In this document: positions 1-10,656 of the stretch, piece after piece
How positions within the stretch are numbered: position 1 is the first letter of the stretch
Layout: each line of letters begins with the position of its first letter
Source of the DNA: Morella rubra
Lineage: Eukaryota; Streptophyta; Magnoliopsida; Fagales; Myricaceae
DNA length: 64,000 nucleotides
Assembly (NCBI GenBank): GCA_003952965.2
Contig: CM025855.1
Span: forward strand, 28,650,824-28,714,823
Direction: 5' to 3'
The notes under the pieces: generated by a model
Databases searched by the model: none
The model's input: only the letters and a program-made list of their open reading frames with translations
What the model was told of the DNA's origin: nothing
Translations under genes and position numbers: made by a program

Positions 1-94
1 TTTGTAAACGTGACCCCCCAGGTCTAGGTACGCACGTATGTGCTTATTTATAAGCGGGAAAACGATATGTAAGTGAACACAACACCGTGATCAG

Positions 95-727
95 CTATAT
101 CGAAGATGCAAATGGGTTGAATTGAACAACCGGAAGGCATTTAAGTGGATGAGCCATGTGCAGAAAAGAGCCTTTTTCACTTTCCATATTAACCTTAGCT
201 TCTCCATCTCCGCCAACCTTCCAATCAAAGCATTGAACCATGGCTGCAACTGTCCTATGTAGCATAGTCAATGCCAACTTTGCACCGGGGCATGCTCTCC
301 TCCCCGCCCCAAAAGTAAGTAAATTTAAGGTTTCTCCCACAGTTTCTTCCTCTGATTCTGTGGAAACTAGGAACCTTTCTGGCCAGAACTCATTTGGATT
401 TAACCATGAATCTGGATCTCTCATTATCGCGTACAGATTGATTGACATCATGGACGCTTTGGGTATATCAAAACCTTCTATCTTACAATCTTGGCGGGCT
501 GACCTTGTTATCACAGGTAGCGGGGGATATAGTCTTAATCCTTCTTTTACAACTGCTTGCAAGTAGGGGAGACCTGCGACGTCTGATTCCTCCACCAGTC
601 TAGAACTACCAACAACTGATTTTATCTCTTGTCTGAGCTTGTTGAATGCATTTGGATGGTTGATGAGCTCAGCAATTGTCCATACTATGGTCTCTGGTGT
701 GGTGCCAAAGCCTCCAATAAAAAGATC
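95..727 (-). CDS. Cytochrome P450, C-terminal exon only (CYP71 clan, CYP93/CYP705-like)
   Basis: This exon encodes the last 210 residues of a plant A-type P450, a haem monooxygenase normally anchored in the ER. Going from the exon start, the sequence shows an altered I-helix (GGFGTTPET, residues 5-13), the K-helix ExxR (EGLR, 62-65), the PERF motif (116-119) and the haem loop FGAGRRACPG with the ligand Cys near residue 146. The tail MVQCFDWKV...MAHPLKC resembles CYP93 and CYP705 proteins. The exon opens after a clear acceptor (TGTAG, ending at 728), at the place where CYP71-clan genes often have their single intron. Two things are odd. The usual Asp of the A/G-G-x-D-T-T/S motif is Gly. No first exon of about 900 bp is seen upstream on this strand anywhere in the window. 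It may be a 3' fragment or pseudogene; a very long intron is the alternative. Family assignment is sure; substrate is unknown. Confidence 0.88.
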   Translation of the reverse strand, partial: DLFIGGFGTTPETIVWTIAELINHPNAFNKLRQEIKSVVGSSRLVEESDVAGLPYLQAVVKEGLRLYPPLPVITRSARQDCKIEGFDIPKASMMSINLYAIMRDPDSWLNPNEFWPERFLVSTESEEETVGETLNLLTFGAGRRACPGAKLALTMLHRTVAAMVQCFDWKVGGDGEAKVNMESEKGSFLHMAHPLKCLPVVQFNPFASSI

Positions 728-2679
728 CTACAACATTCGAGTCAATGAGAGAGAGACTGTGAGAGTTTATATATGATGTCATTACATGTAGATCTTTGAT
801 CTAGTTATCTATCTTTGACTTCAGGTTCACTTAGACTTCAATAGTACTACTTATGTTTAATGACTATATATTAAACTCTTGTTAAGGGCAAGTGAAGCAA
901 GATCATCATTGAATTCACTCCTATATGATTTAAAATTTTCATATGGGATCATTGACTTCTCATCTTATGGTATTCTAAGTGTTGGGAAAGTCTTAACTTG
1001 GATTTTTATGAAGCTCACTAATCACGCGTGTGGTCTGTGGATTGGGGAAGACGCATATTTGGGTCTCATATTTGGGATCTTAATTTGGGAAAAATCTGAG
1101 CATTCATGTCCAGTTTTGGTTTTTCCTTTTCCTTTTTAGATGGATATATCATAAAGATAATTATTAGCAATTAAGACCTTGTGGCCTACTCTTATACTAA
1201 TGATAGAGCGGGAGGATCAGGATTCTTTAACCTTTTTTAGTTGTTGTACACGAGTCTTTCATAAAACCAAACGCCAATACTATGTTTTATAAAATAGTTG
1301 ATATGTAGTGGTATCAGCAATCAGTAGTGGTATCAGCAATCAGCATTATCTTTCAAATAACGAAACAAAACAAACGGGGGAAAATTTAATGATTAGTGAT
1401 TTAAAGCTACCAAGAGGTAGAAACTTTACCAATATTAAAGCCATGAGCCTCCATTTGCCATCGGCTTTTTTGTTCTATTGCTTGTATCAACTTGTTATTA
1501 TTTGTGGGTTGTTTACTCTTTATGATTATTTGTATGGCTTTTTGGCCTCCTACTCGTTAGCCTTCGCCTCTATGGAGAATTTGGCTAGCCTTTTAGAATA
1601 TGTTTAGAATTTTTTTTTATCAAAGAATGAATTGTTTGATAAAATATATATATATATAGAAACTTAAGAGTGGAAAGTGTAATATGATAAAAAAAAAATC
1701 CGAGGAAAATGGAAACTGTACTATGATATAAAATCTGAGGAAAAGGAGTAAAATAAATTCTCTCGATCGTATGTGAAAACCTTGTTCGATATAATGGTAC
1801 AGTTAGTCTTGCGTAATTAACGATGGGTTGCTGCCCACTACTTTGCTTGTCATGGGAAAGTGGCATTACATCCATTTTATTGTTCATAGGGTGAAAGCCA
1901 TGAGACTAGGCGACAGGTTAACGGAACACTGACCCAAAATGATCTTAGAGGGAAAATCCTGAGTAAAGACTAAAGATTAGGCTAGAGACGCGATATACGT
2001 ACGAGAGTTTAGAGGCTAGAGACGCGAGTGCGACGTCTGCAACACTAATAGAAAATGATGTGGTTGGGACTAGCTCCGTGTGAAATTGTCCACAGACCTA
2101 ATTGGTCCGGGGACTGTTTTTGTCAGCCGGGTTAGTTTCCACTAGCCCTATACAGTCCGGGGTCCTTCTCTCCTAATAAATGGGGAAGGCCAAAATCCAT
2201 GGGAGGAGGACAACCCTTTCACATAGCTTCCTTTGCTAGTTGATTAAATATAGCGAAAAATACACTTTGAGTTCTATAGTCTCTGTACTGACACGCCCCT
2301 CTTTCATATAGCGAAAAGGTGCATTAAGATGGACGGCATCCAGAAACATAATTTGGAAGTCGAATATTAATTACAATAGCAAGCTGTGAGACGAATTCTA
2401 CGCCCGCCCGCCCAATTGGAGACGCCGCAGGCAATCGATTATAATATATACGGACCTATACCACATCCCGAGGTTCCCCTGAGCTACATGGAATCAATTA
2501 TCATTTACGTTTCAATTAAAAGTATACTGTCCGATCAGATGAGCATGTGCTAAGGTTCCACCGATTTGTAGGGAAAATTGTTGCCGGTTTTGTCGATCCA
2601 ATGGTTCGATTCTGGTTGGAGATTCTCTCAATCCAATCACGTGGATTAAAGGGTATCGCAAGAGAGAGATAGAGAGGCT
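728..2679. other. Non-coding stretch upstream of the P450 exon
   Basis: The first part must be intron if the P450 exon is still spliced. I see no P450 exon 1, no other gene and no clear element. Two small repeats are visible: a tandem pair of a 19-20-bp unit (TAGTGGTATCAGCAATCAG) at about 1305-1344, and a spaced pair of GGCTAGAGACGCGA near 1980 and 2011. Confidence 0.6.
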
Positions 2680-2689
2680 TTGGAGTAAC
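2680..2689. repeat. Left 10-bp target-site duplication of the Mutator-like element
   Basis: TTGGAGTAAC lies directly before the element and is repeated exactly at 11123-11132. MULEs make duplications of 8-11 bp, so this fits and fixes the outer ends. Confidence 0.93.
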
Positions 2690-3114
2690 GGGTTCGGTTA
2701 TGGTGCTGGGGGTTATTGTGCTGGTAGCTGCTGGTGGACGGTCGAGATCGAATTTTCAAGATCCAAGGGATGAGAACACGCCACGTCAATTAATGAAATT
2801 CGACCCGCCCGTTTTACATATGACCCGTTTTTCTCCTAACCCAATTCGACGACCCAGAAAACCAATTCAAACCCATACCAGATCTGAAATTTTCCTTGCA
2901 CAGCTCCAGCACCCAAGAGCAGCTCCCAGCTCCGTCTCCGTCGCGCCGCCCATCTACGTCTTTTGCTCCAGCAATGAGTCTTGCGGGTGGTGAGGGACAG
3001 TTTGAAGCTCATGGATCTGGAGGTGAAGTTTTGACTTAGAATTTCTCCAAGTTTTGCTCAAGCTTTTGTGGGCATCGTTCTTTAATTTTTTCAATTGACT
3101 TTGTTTGTCCTTCA

Positions 3115-3213
3115 GTCGAAGAGAAAATCCTGTCAATTGATAACATTCTCTACCCGAAAGAAGATAAGGACCAGCAAATCCTGCTCTACGCGTGTAGCAA
3201 CTGCGGTCACCAG
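3115..3213 (+). pseudogene. NRPB9: Captured exon of RNA polymerase II subunit RPB9 (left arm)
   Basis: The stretch [18 protein letters not shown] followed by SNCGHQ matches the N-terminal zinc-ribbon exon of plant RPB9, a 114-residue core subunit of RNA polymerase II. The first zinc Cys pair (usually CRECNN) is garbled here, while the second pair (CSNC) is intact. A splice-donor-like CAG|GT follows at 3213, and an acceptor-like TCCTTCAG precedes the piece near 3114, so genomic DNA with introns was captured and not a cDNA. Only about 30 of some 114 residues are present, so no working subunit can come from this copy. An inverted copy lies at 10558-10656. Confidence 0.82.
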
Positions 3214-3772
3214 GTCATCTATCGCTCTCACATTGTGTTTTTTTTGGTTTTTGATTTCCTCGTCAAACACTAGCCTAAACTGATCTGCCGCTTCTATTTC
3301 ATTTATTGTTCTTATTCGTGGGTTATTCAATACATTTTCTTGATTTGATGCTAGACCCATTGCTAAAACCTTGCTTTTATTTTTCTGGGTGCCTTTTTCT
3401 TTCTGGATTTAGACGTTTTTTTGGTTCCTTTTCGCACTGGTTGTGCTTGTTGCTCAAATTCTTATGTTATGTTCTGTTTCTCGTATACCCTATGGAGAGT
3501 TAAATTTTCTTTCTTGTTATTCAGTTATCCATGGACATTATGGATGTGCTCTGAACTCTGAACTGAGTTAAATTTCTATATTGTTATTCAGTTATTCATT
3601 TATATTTTGTTTTCTTTGATTGGGGAGGAGGGTGTGAATAAATTGGAAAAAAGAAAAAGAGCTAAAGAAAAGAACTTGCTTGCGCAAGAGATTATCCTTA
3701 ATGGGTCATATCCTATCCTATCCTTGCAACCTGGCAAAAAGTGATTTTGGCAAAAACACAATTAAATCCTAT

Positions 3773-4566
3773 CCTCTAGGTGATTTGCCATTGCTGCAGG
3801 TTTGTAATCTTGCGATAGATCGTAAATATCAAGCATTAATATTTTGAAATGGCTCCATAGACATACTTATGTCTTTACTACAAATGTCAATGTTGATTAT
3901 GTGTTCTGAGATTAATCTGCTTGCTGTTGTAGGTATTGAGATACACTTCAGAAAATGTTTTTGTACCACTAACTGTAGGAGGTGGCATTAGAGATTTTAC
4001 AGATGCAAATGGCAGGTATTTTTTGGAGTTATTTTTATTGCTAGTTCATTAGGATGATTATATGCTCTCAACTTCCATAAGAGTAATCTTCTTTAGAAAA
4101 TGCCTTGGTTCTGTAGTTTAGAATAATTACTTAGCAACTTTTTGCTTGGATGATGCTTGATGAATAACTGGTGCCATCTTTCTCTTCGTGGACTAAGAGT
4201 ATTTCATTTTGCAGATGCAGCATAAATCATAGATCCGCATCTAATTGGTTCTTAAAACCGAAAGAAAAAAACTCAATTTTTTTGGAAGATTGAGACTTCG
4301 GTTGATTTTTTGAGCAATTGTAATGGTGTAAATACTGTCACAAGACAATGATAGTGTTGTAGTGAGTGTGAATTTCTTTTTTTTTTGCTGGCTTTGATGT
4401 TTAGAAGATCTCCCCCGCTTCCTTTCTCTGAAAATAACCTTCTTATATTTCTAAACAAGGTTAATGGTGGACTCTCAGGTCCACCAATTGGAGCTTATGA
4501 GCTTGCAAAAGCAGTTGAAGAGCTGGGAGTTGGAGAAATACTACTAAACTGCATCGATTGCGATGA
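3773..4566 (+). pseudogene. HISN4: Captured exons of HISN4, imidazole glycerol phosphate synthase (left arm)
   Basis: Three pieces match the plastid HisHF enzyme of histidine synthesis. PLGDLPLLQ at 3773-3799 ends at a CAG|GT donor. The next exon (3933-4015) begins VLRYTSENVFVPLTVGGG and ends FTDANG, between a TTGTAG acceptor and a GT donor. A later piece (4460-4566) contains PIGAYELAKAVEELG then EILLNCIDCD. The exons that should lie between the second and third piece (about 100 residues, including much of the cyclase barrel) are missing, so this is a captured and internally deleted fragment. Intron sequence is kept, which shows capture from genomic DNA. The inverted copy lies at 9205-9998. 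HISN4 is normally single-copy in plants; the intact parent is not in this window. Confidence 0.88.
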
Positions 4567-4619
4567 TGAGTCTAACTCTTCTTCTTTTAGCAAACCCAAT
4601 TGTCCATTTTCACAGATGG

Positions 4620-4723
4620 TTATCTTAATTCTTTCACAGCGGTTTAAATACGCAGAAGGGATTCTCCTCAGCGCAAGAGTTTCAGTTTGGATTGGACTTT
4701 GGACTTCTTCCCAGGGATATTAG
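4620..4723 (+). other. Possible third captured fragment in the left arm, unrecognised
   Basis: After the HISN4 piece the reading changes to sequence that is not HisHF. One frame reads AEGILLSAQEFQFGLDFG then LLPRD, which looks like protein sequence but which I do not recognise. It is mirrored at 9048-9151. It could be a third captured gene or chance. Confidence 0.3.
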
Positions 4724-4886
4724 CAATTTTTCATAAAAATTGAATAATTATGTACAGAGTGAAGTCCCTAGCATTTTGATGTAAGAAATTGCTAATGGAC
4801 AGTGCGATGATTACCTTCGTTATGTACTCAATGTAAAGCTTTGCTTTTCTCTATTTTATTTTTTCAGTTTATTATTTTGTATTTTT

Positions 4887-6143
4887 GTTATGTACTCAAT
4901 AGTGCCCGTACTAAAGCTATAAATTCATATTAGAAAAGTGTGGGCCATTATTTTTGGATGTTGGTATGACTTCGGTTTTATAATGTGCTTCATCAATTAT
5001 GTGGTACTTTTTGTGCAAGGGCTGAAATTTCAAGTAAAATCCAGTTCAAATCAGTAAGTTCGAATGACAAGAAAAAACATGTATGCGAAACACTAACAAA
5101 GCAATAGGAGTTATCACGGATTTGCAATTGTTCCCTTGCATAGTGGTCCAATGGTTCTTTTAATAGTTCCTTAATAGGATTGAGATAATCTTATTCCTGA
5201 TATGCTTATTCTCAAACAAATGAGAAACTGTAGTAATTGGTTATCAATATGAGAGTTTAGTGGATTATAATATGATGAAAGTCAGTAATAACATTGTCAC
5301 CAACGGTTGAGAGTTTCTATTCCTCACTGCTGAGGTTAGATTAATTCTCTTAAAGCATGCTTTGTCTAGCTTCCTAATTCATCTATTGCATGTGGCTTGT
5401 GTTCCAAAGTTTGCCCCCTCTCTATTTTACATGGGACCAAAATGAAGAAAATATGACGTAGTTTATTATTATTTGTGATATCCATTAAAAGTTTTGTTTG
5501 TTTTCTATCGATATTAACTAGAAAAATTTATGAATTGCATCAGGTACCTCTGGAAATACTAAAATACCACACCAAAGGAAAAGCTAAAAAAATATTCCCA
5601 TAAGGAATCTTTATTTTTCTTCAGTTTCGTGGAGGTAATTTGAGTAGGCTATTTAAAAGTATATCTTCTTCTCTCATTCTTTAATCAGGTGGGCCTTCTA
5701 GGAATGATCAAGATAGGGTTCACATGGAAAGCAAGGAAAAAAGATATGAGAGATCATCTTACCAATATTAATACATTCAGTGAGGGAACTAGCTTGCGAG
5801 TGGCTTATTCGTCCACAAAATAAAGACGAGAAACAAGTCTTTGAATTTATTGGCAGGCTAATTCATGTCTCAATTACATCCATGAATTATTTTTCACGTT
5901 GCTGAAGTTCCTGAAGCACAACAGGAAATGAAATTATTTGGATTTTTAAGCTGAATACGTACATATTTAAATTGAATATTGGTGGGAACACTTGTTTATA
6001 ATATTCTTTAAGCTGAATATTAGGTGGGGACACTGCTATATAATATTCTTAAATTTTCATGTATGTTGCTTATTTAATGTTGGTGCTTGCAAGACTAAAT
6101 TTTGGTTATCGGTTGATTTGTATTTAGGTTATAAAGGGACAAT
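4887..6143 (+). other. MULE core, 5' non-coding part
   Basis: AT-rich sequence between the left arm and the transposase start. No gene fragment is recognised. It probably holds the transposase promoter and leader. Confidence 0.5.
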
Positions 6144-8717
6144 ATGACTGAAATGAACGGGATCAATCCAAATATCATTAGACGAGGGTCTAGTAGTACT
6201 TCTAACCCAGAAGGTGAGTTGGTTGTCTTTCATTTGAGCGGTTTAAATGGTATCAGGACTTGTTTAATCCATTTTCGTTGGTTCGTACGTGCAGGTGATA
6301 TGGTACAAGCTGACAACGAAAAGATAGTAGATGTTTGGAGCCTAGAGTGGAAGGACGTCGAGCATGCGTACGATTGGTACAATCGGTATGCAACATCAAA
6401 GGCTTCAGCATTCGTATACATACCGGCTCCAAGCATAAAGAACATGGGTATTGGACAAGCAAAGTTTTTGTTTGTAGTAAAGAAGGGATGAAAAAAGAAA
6501 AGGATTTGCTTGTGCCGGTGAAGCGAGTGCGACGAAATACGAGATGTGGGTGTCTAGCAAGCTGTACTATTCAACGACAATCTAATGGAAGTATTGCATC
6601 TTTGAATGGTGTTCACAACATAATCATGAGTTAGCGACACCTTCAAAAGTTCACATGCTCCGTTCTCAAAGACACATGAGTGAGTTGCAGTGTGCGGAGG
6701 CAATAGCTTCAGATAGAGCAGGCATTCGCCCTAAATTGGCCCATGACTTGATGGCAGCGCAAGCTGGGGGTAGACAACATGTGGGCTTCACTCATCAGGA
6801 TTACAAAAATTATCTGAACGGTATAAGAACTAAGACAATGGAGGTTGGTGTAGCTGGTGTTCTTGTTAATTGGTTTGGTGATCAGCTGAAGAAAGATTCA
6901 GAATTCTTCTTTCGGGTCATGATGGATGAAGATGAGCACATTACTAACATCTTCTGGTCCGACCATTCCATGCAAAACGACTACGCCATATTCGGGGATT
7001 TCGTGTCATTTGACACCACATACAGGACGAACAACGAGCACAGGTAATGAGGTTTTAATTTAATTTTTAATATTATTTGGTTGTGATTTACATTTTGATA
7101 GATTAGGAATTAGTATTTTTTATTAGGTTTTACATTATTATGTTTTATATTAATAGGCCATTGGGAGCATTCTTAGGGGTGAATCATCACAGACAATCGG
7201 TCGTGTTCGGGGCATGCTTATTGTTTGATGAGACGGCGCAAACATTTAGTTGGTTATTTCAAACATTCGTTGAGTGTATGAATGGGAAGGCTCCCGAATC
7301 TCTGTTCACAGATCAAGATGCAGGTATGCTAGCTGCAATCCCATCTGCCTACCAGACACACACCATTTTTTGTGTGCATGGCATATATCTCAAAATGCAT
7401 TAAAGAATTTGGGACCACTGTTTGGCAACAAGGGCTTTCAAAAGAGACTGGTTGAGGCTTCTGTTCGACCACGAGGTAGATGACTTTGAACAATGTTGGA
7501 GTAAAATGATTGAGGAGCATGAACTCCAAGCCATTGAATGGTTGCATAAGATATATGAAAAACATGAGAAGTGGGCGCCAAAGTATGTACGCAATGTTTT
7601 TGTGCTGGGAAGAAGACGACCCAGTTAAGTGAAAGTTTCAATGCAACATTACGTAGGTACTTGAAGACAATTATGAATATGGATCGATTCTACAAAATTT
7701 TCAACGAGCAGTTGATGAGTTGCGATACAATGAGTCGCGAGCAAATTTTCAGATGCTCGATACAGTGTACACTAAACCATTTGGGGATTTTTTATGTGAT
7801 CATGCTGCAGAAGTCTACACTCCCACTATGTTGACTATTTTTCTGGAGCAAGCACAAAAGTTGGCTATCTTAAGTTTGATTGTCAGAGGGAAAGTATTGG
7901 GACCGAAGAGGTTGAGGTACACATATGCAGTCGGGACGCTATTCATGATTGTTCAACAGCGAAAGCGTTATGTGATCAAGACGGAGAATGGGTTTCACCA
8001 GTGTAGTTGCAAACAGTTCAACTTTTGGGTGTCATCTGCAGTCACATTATATGGGTGTTGAAACAGAAGGGAGAGTTGTGTATTCCTGATGGGTATATTT
8101 TGGCCAGGTGGAGAAAAGATGTTAGACAATCAGTTGCGCCAATCCCCAGGTACATGCTACGGTTGATCCAACATTGGTAAAGGTGATAAAACGTAGGAGA
8201 TACATAAACCAGTATGCTTCAACTATTCAGCGTTATGGGGATAGGAAAAAATCTTGGCCAATCTTTGAGAGTCACCACGCTGCACTAGAACATCTTCTTG
8301 CTCAGTTGTCAGATGATGATGATGAAGATCCTTCTGCCCCTGTTAGCACGGGTTCTGGAGTGGACGTTGGGGATTGTTGCAAAAGGTTTCAAAACGCGGG
8401 AGCCAAAGCATAAAGGGAATAAGCGATTAAAGAGCATATTTGAACGAATGAATTCACGTGGTCGTGCTCGTGGTCATGCCGTGGGTTGGCCGTGCTTCGT
8501 CACAACCAGTGTCTCGTCGTTTGCAACTACTTGATGAATTGGAGGTATGTTCTTTAATTTGATGCTTAGAGTTGAAATTTAAATTTACCATATTACTGTA
8601 ACATTTAAATTTTTCTATTCCTCCTTCATAGGTATCCAACGAAGACGAGGAAGAGGAGGAGAAGGACGATGAGGACGAATTGCTAAGGGACGATTTAAGA
8701 GCCTTGACGAGTTGTAG
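6144..8717 (+). pseudogene. FAR1/MULE-type transposase, decayed
   Basis: This is the element's own transposase, of the FAR1/FHY3-like branch (as in maize Jittery). Visible in order are: a FAR1 DNA-binding domain (about 6325-6590: VWSLEWKDVEHAYDWYN, later CGCLASCTIQ), the HNHELATPSKVH linker (near 6615), the MULE catalytic domain (about 6985-7450, with SFDTTYR and FTDQDAGM carrying two of the catalytic Asp residues), the SESFNATLRRYLK region (about 7630), a SWIM zinc-finger start (CSCKQF near 8010) and an acidic tail (8640-8705). One intron is clear: CAG|GT at 7043/7044 to TAATAG at 7156, and it restores the frame. At least five frame changes are needed elsewhere (near 6400, 6600, 7375, 7440, 7720 and in the SWIM finger), so no active enzyme is expected. 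Confidence 0.88.
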
Positions 8718-9204
8718 ATGTCTAATGATATTTCAATTTTTAGGTTGTAAATGTTTATGGTCTATGTATTTTGTAATGAATTTACTATGTTCAAGTATAG
8801 TCAAAAGTTAGTATATAGCATATTACAAATATGTTCATCACAATCTGCAAGTCTATTCCAATAGATATTCATTGAAAGTCTTCCAAAAAAAATACAAAAT
8901 AATAAACTGAAAAAATAAAATAAAGAGAAAAGCTTTACATTGAGTACATAACGAAGGTAATCATCGCACTGTCCATTAGCAATTTCTTACATCAAAATGC
9001 TAGGGACTTCACTCTGTACATAATTATTCAATTTTTATGAAAAATTGCTAATATCCCTGGGAAGAAGTCCAAAGTCCAATCCAAACTGAAACTCTTGCGC
9101 TGAGGAGAATCCCTTCTGCGTATTTAAACCGCTGTGAAAGAATTAAGATAACCATCTGTGAAAATGGACAATTGGGTTTGCTAAAAGAAGAAGAGTTAGA
9201 CTCA

Positions 9205-9998
9205 TCATCGCAATCGATGCAGTTTAGTAGTATTTCTCCAACTCCCAGCTCTTCAACTGCTTTTGCAAGCTCATAAGCTCCAATTGGTGGACCTGAGAGT
9301 CCACCATTAACCTTGTTTAGAAATATAAGAAGGTTATTTTCAGAGAAAGGAAGCGGGGGAGATCTTCTAAACATCAAAGCCAGCAAAAAAAAAAGAAATT
9401 CACACTCACTACAACACTATCATTGTCTTGTGACAGTATTTACACCATTACAATTGCTCAAAAAATCAACCGAAGTCTCAATCTTCCAAAAAAATTGAGT
9501 TTTTTTCTTTCGGTTTTAAGAACCAATTAGATGCGGATCTATGATTTATGCTGCATCTGCAAAATGAAATACTCTTAGTCCACGAAGAGAAAGATGGCAC
9601 CAGTTATTCATCAAGCATCATCCAAGCAAAAAGTTGCTAAGTAATTATTCTAAACTACAGAACCAAGGCATTTTCTAAAGAAGATTACTCTTATGGAAGT
9701 TGAGAGCATATAATCATCCTAATGAACTAGCAATAAAAATAACTCCAAAAAATACCTGCCATTTGCATCTGTAAAATCTCTAATGCCACCTCCTACAGTT
9801 AGTGGTACAAAAACATTTTCTGAAGTGTATCTCAATACCTACAACAGCAAGCAGATTAATCTCAGAACACATAATCAACATTGACATTTGTAGTAAAGAC
9901 ATAAGTATGTCTATGGAGCCATTTCAAAATATTAATGCTTGATATTTACGATCTATCGCAAGATTACAAACCTGCAGCAATGGCAAATCACCTAGAGG
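9205..9998 (-). pseudogene. HISN4: Captured HISN4 exons (right arm, inverted copy)
   Basis: Reverse complement of the left-arm fragment. The last exon lies at 9205-9311, the VLRYTSEN exon at 9756-9838 and the PLGDLPLLQ piece at 9972-9998. Coding words are identical to the left copy as far as I can read. Confidence 0.87.
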
Positions 9999-10557
9999 AT
10001 AGGATTTAATTGTGTTTTTGCCAAAATCACTTTTTGCCAGGTTGCAAGGATAGGATAGGATATGACCCATTAAGGATAATCTCTTGCGCAAGCAAGTTCT
10101 TTTCTTTAGCTCTTTTTCTTTTTTCCAATTTATTCACACCCTCCTCCCCAATCAAAGAAAACAAAATATAAATGAATAACTGAATAACAATATAGAAATT
10201 TAACTCAGTTCAGAGTTCAGAGCACATCCATAATGTCCATGGATAACTGAATAACAAGAAAGAAAATTTAACTCTCCATAGGGTATACGAGAAACAGAAC
10301 ATAACATAAGAATTTGAGCAACAAGCACAACCAGTGCGAAAAGGAACCAAAAAAACGTCTAAATCCAGAAAGAAAAAGGCACCCAGAAAAATAAAAGCAA
10401 GGTTTTAGCAATGGGTCTAGCATCAAATCAAGAAAATGTATTGAATAACCCACGAATAAGAACAATAAATGAAATAGAAGCGGCAGATCAGTTTAGGCTA
10501 GTGTTTAACGAGGAAATCAAAAACCAAAAAAAACACAATGTGAGAGCGATAGATGAC

Positions 10558-10656
10558 CTGGTGACCGCAGTTGCTACACGCGTAGAGCAGGATTTGCTGG
10601 TCCTTATCTTCTTTCGGGTAGAGAATGTTATCAATTGACAGGATTTTCTCTTCGAC
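10558..10656 (-). pseudogene. NRPB9: Captured RPB9 exon (right arm, inverted copy)
   Basis: Reverse complement of the left-arm RPB9 piece, with the same [12 protein letters not shown] reading and the same donor-like border. A single base differs just beyond it (near 10509). Confidence 0.8.

Larger units (their letters stand above)
2690..4886 (+). repeat. MULE left terminal inverted repeat
   Basis: This 2,197-bp arm is matched by the reverse complement of 8885-11122. For the inner part, paired positions add up to 13,771; at the outer tip they add up to 13,812, so the right arm is about 41 bp longer overall in its outer few hundred bases. The match stops just after the TTATTATTTTGTATTTTT word near 4886. 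It carries the RPB9 piece (3115-3213) and HISN4 pieces (3773-4566). Confidence 0.92.

Noticed and set aside
3115-4566. RPB9 and HISN4 as working genes
   Set aside because: Each copy covers only part of the protein, exons are missing, and both lie inside the inverted arms of a transposon.
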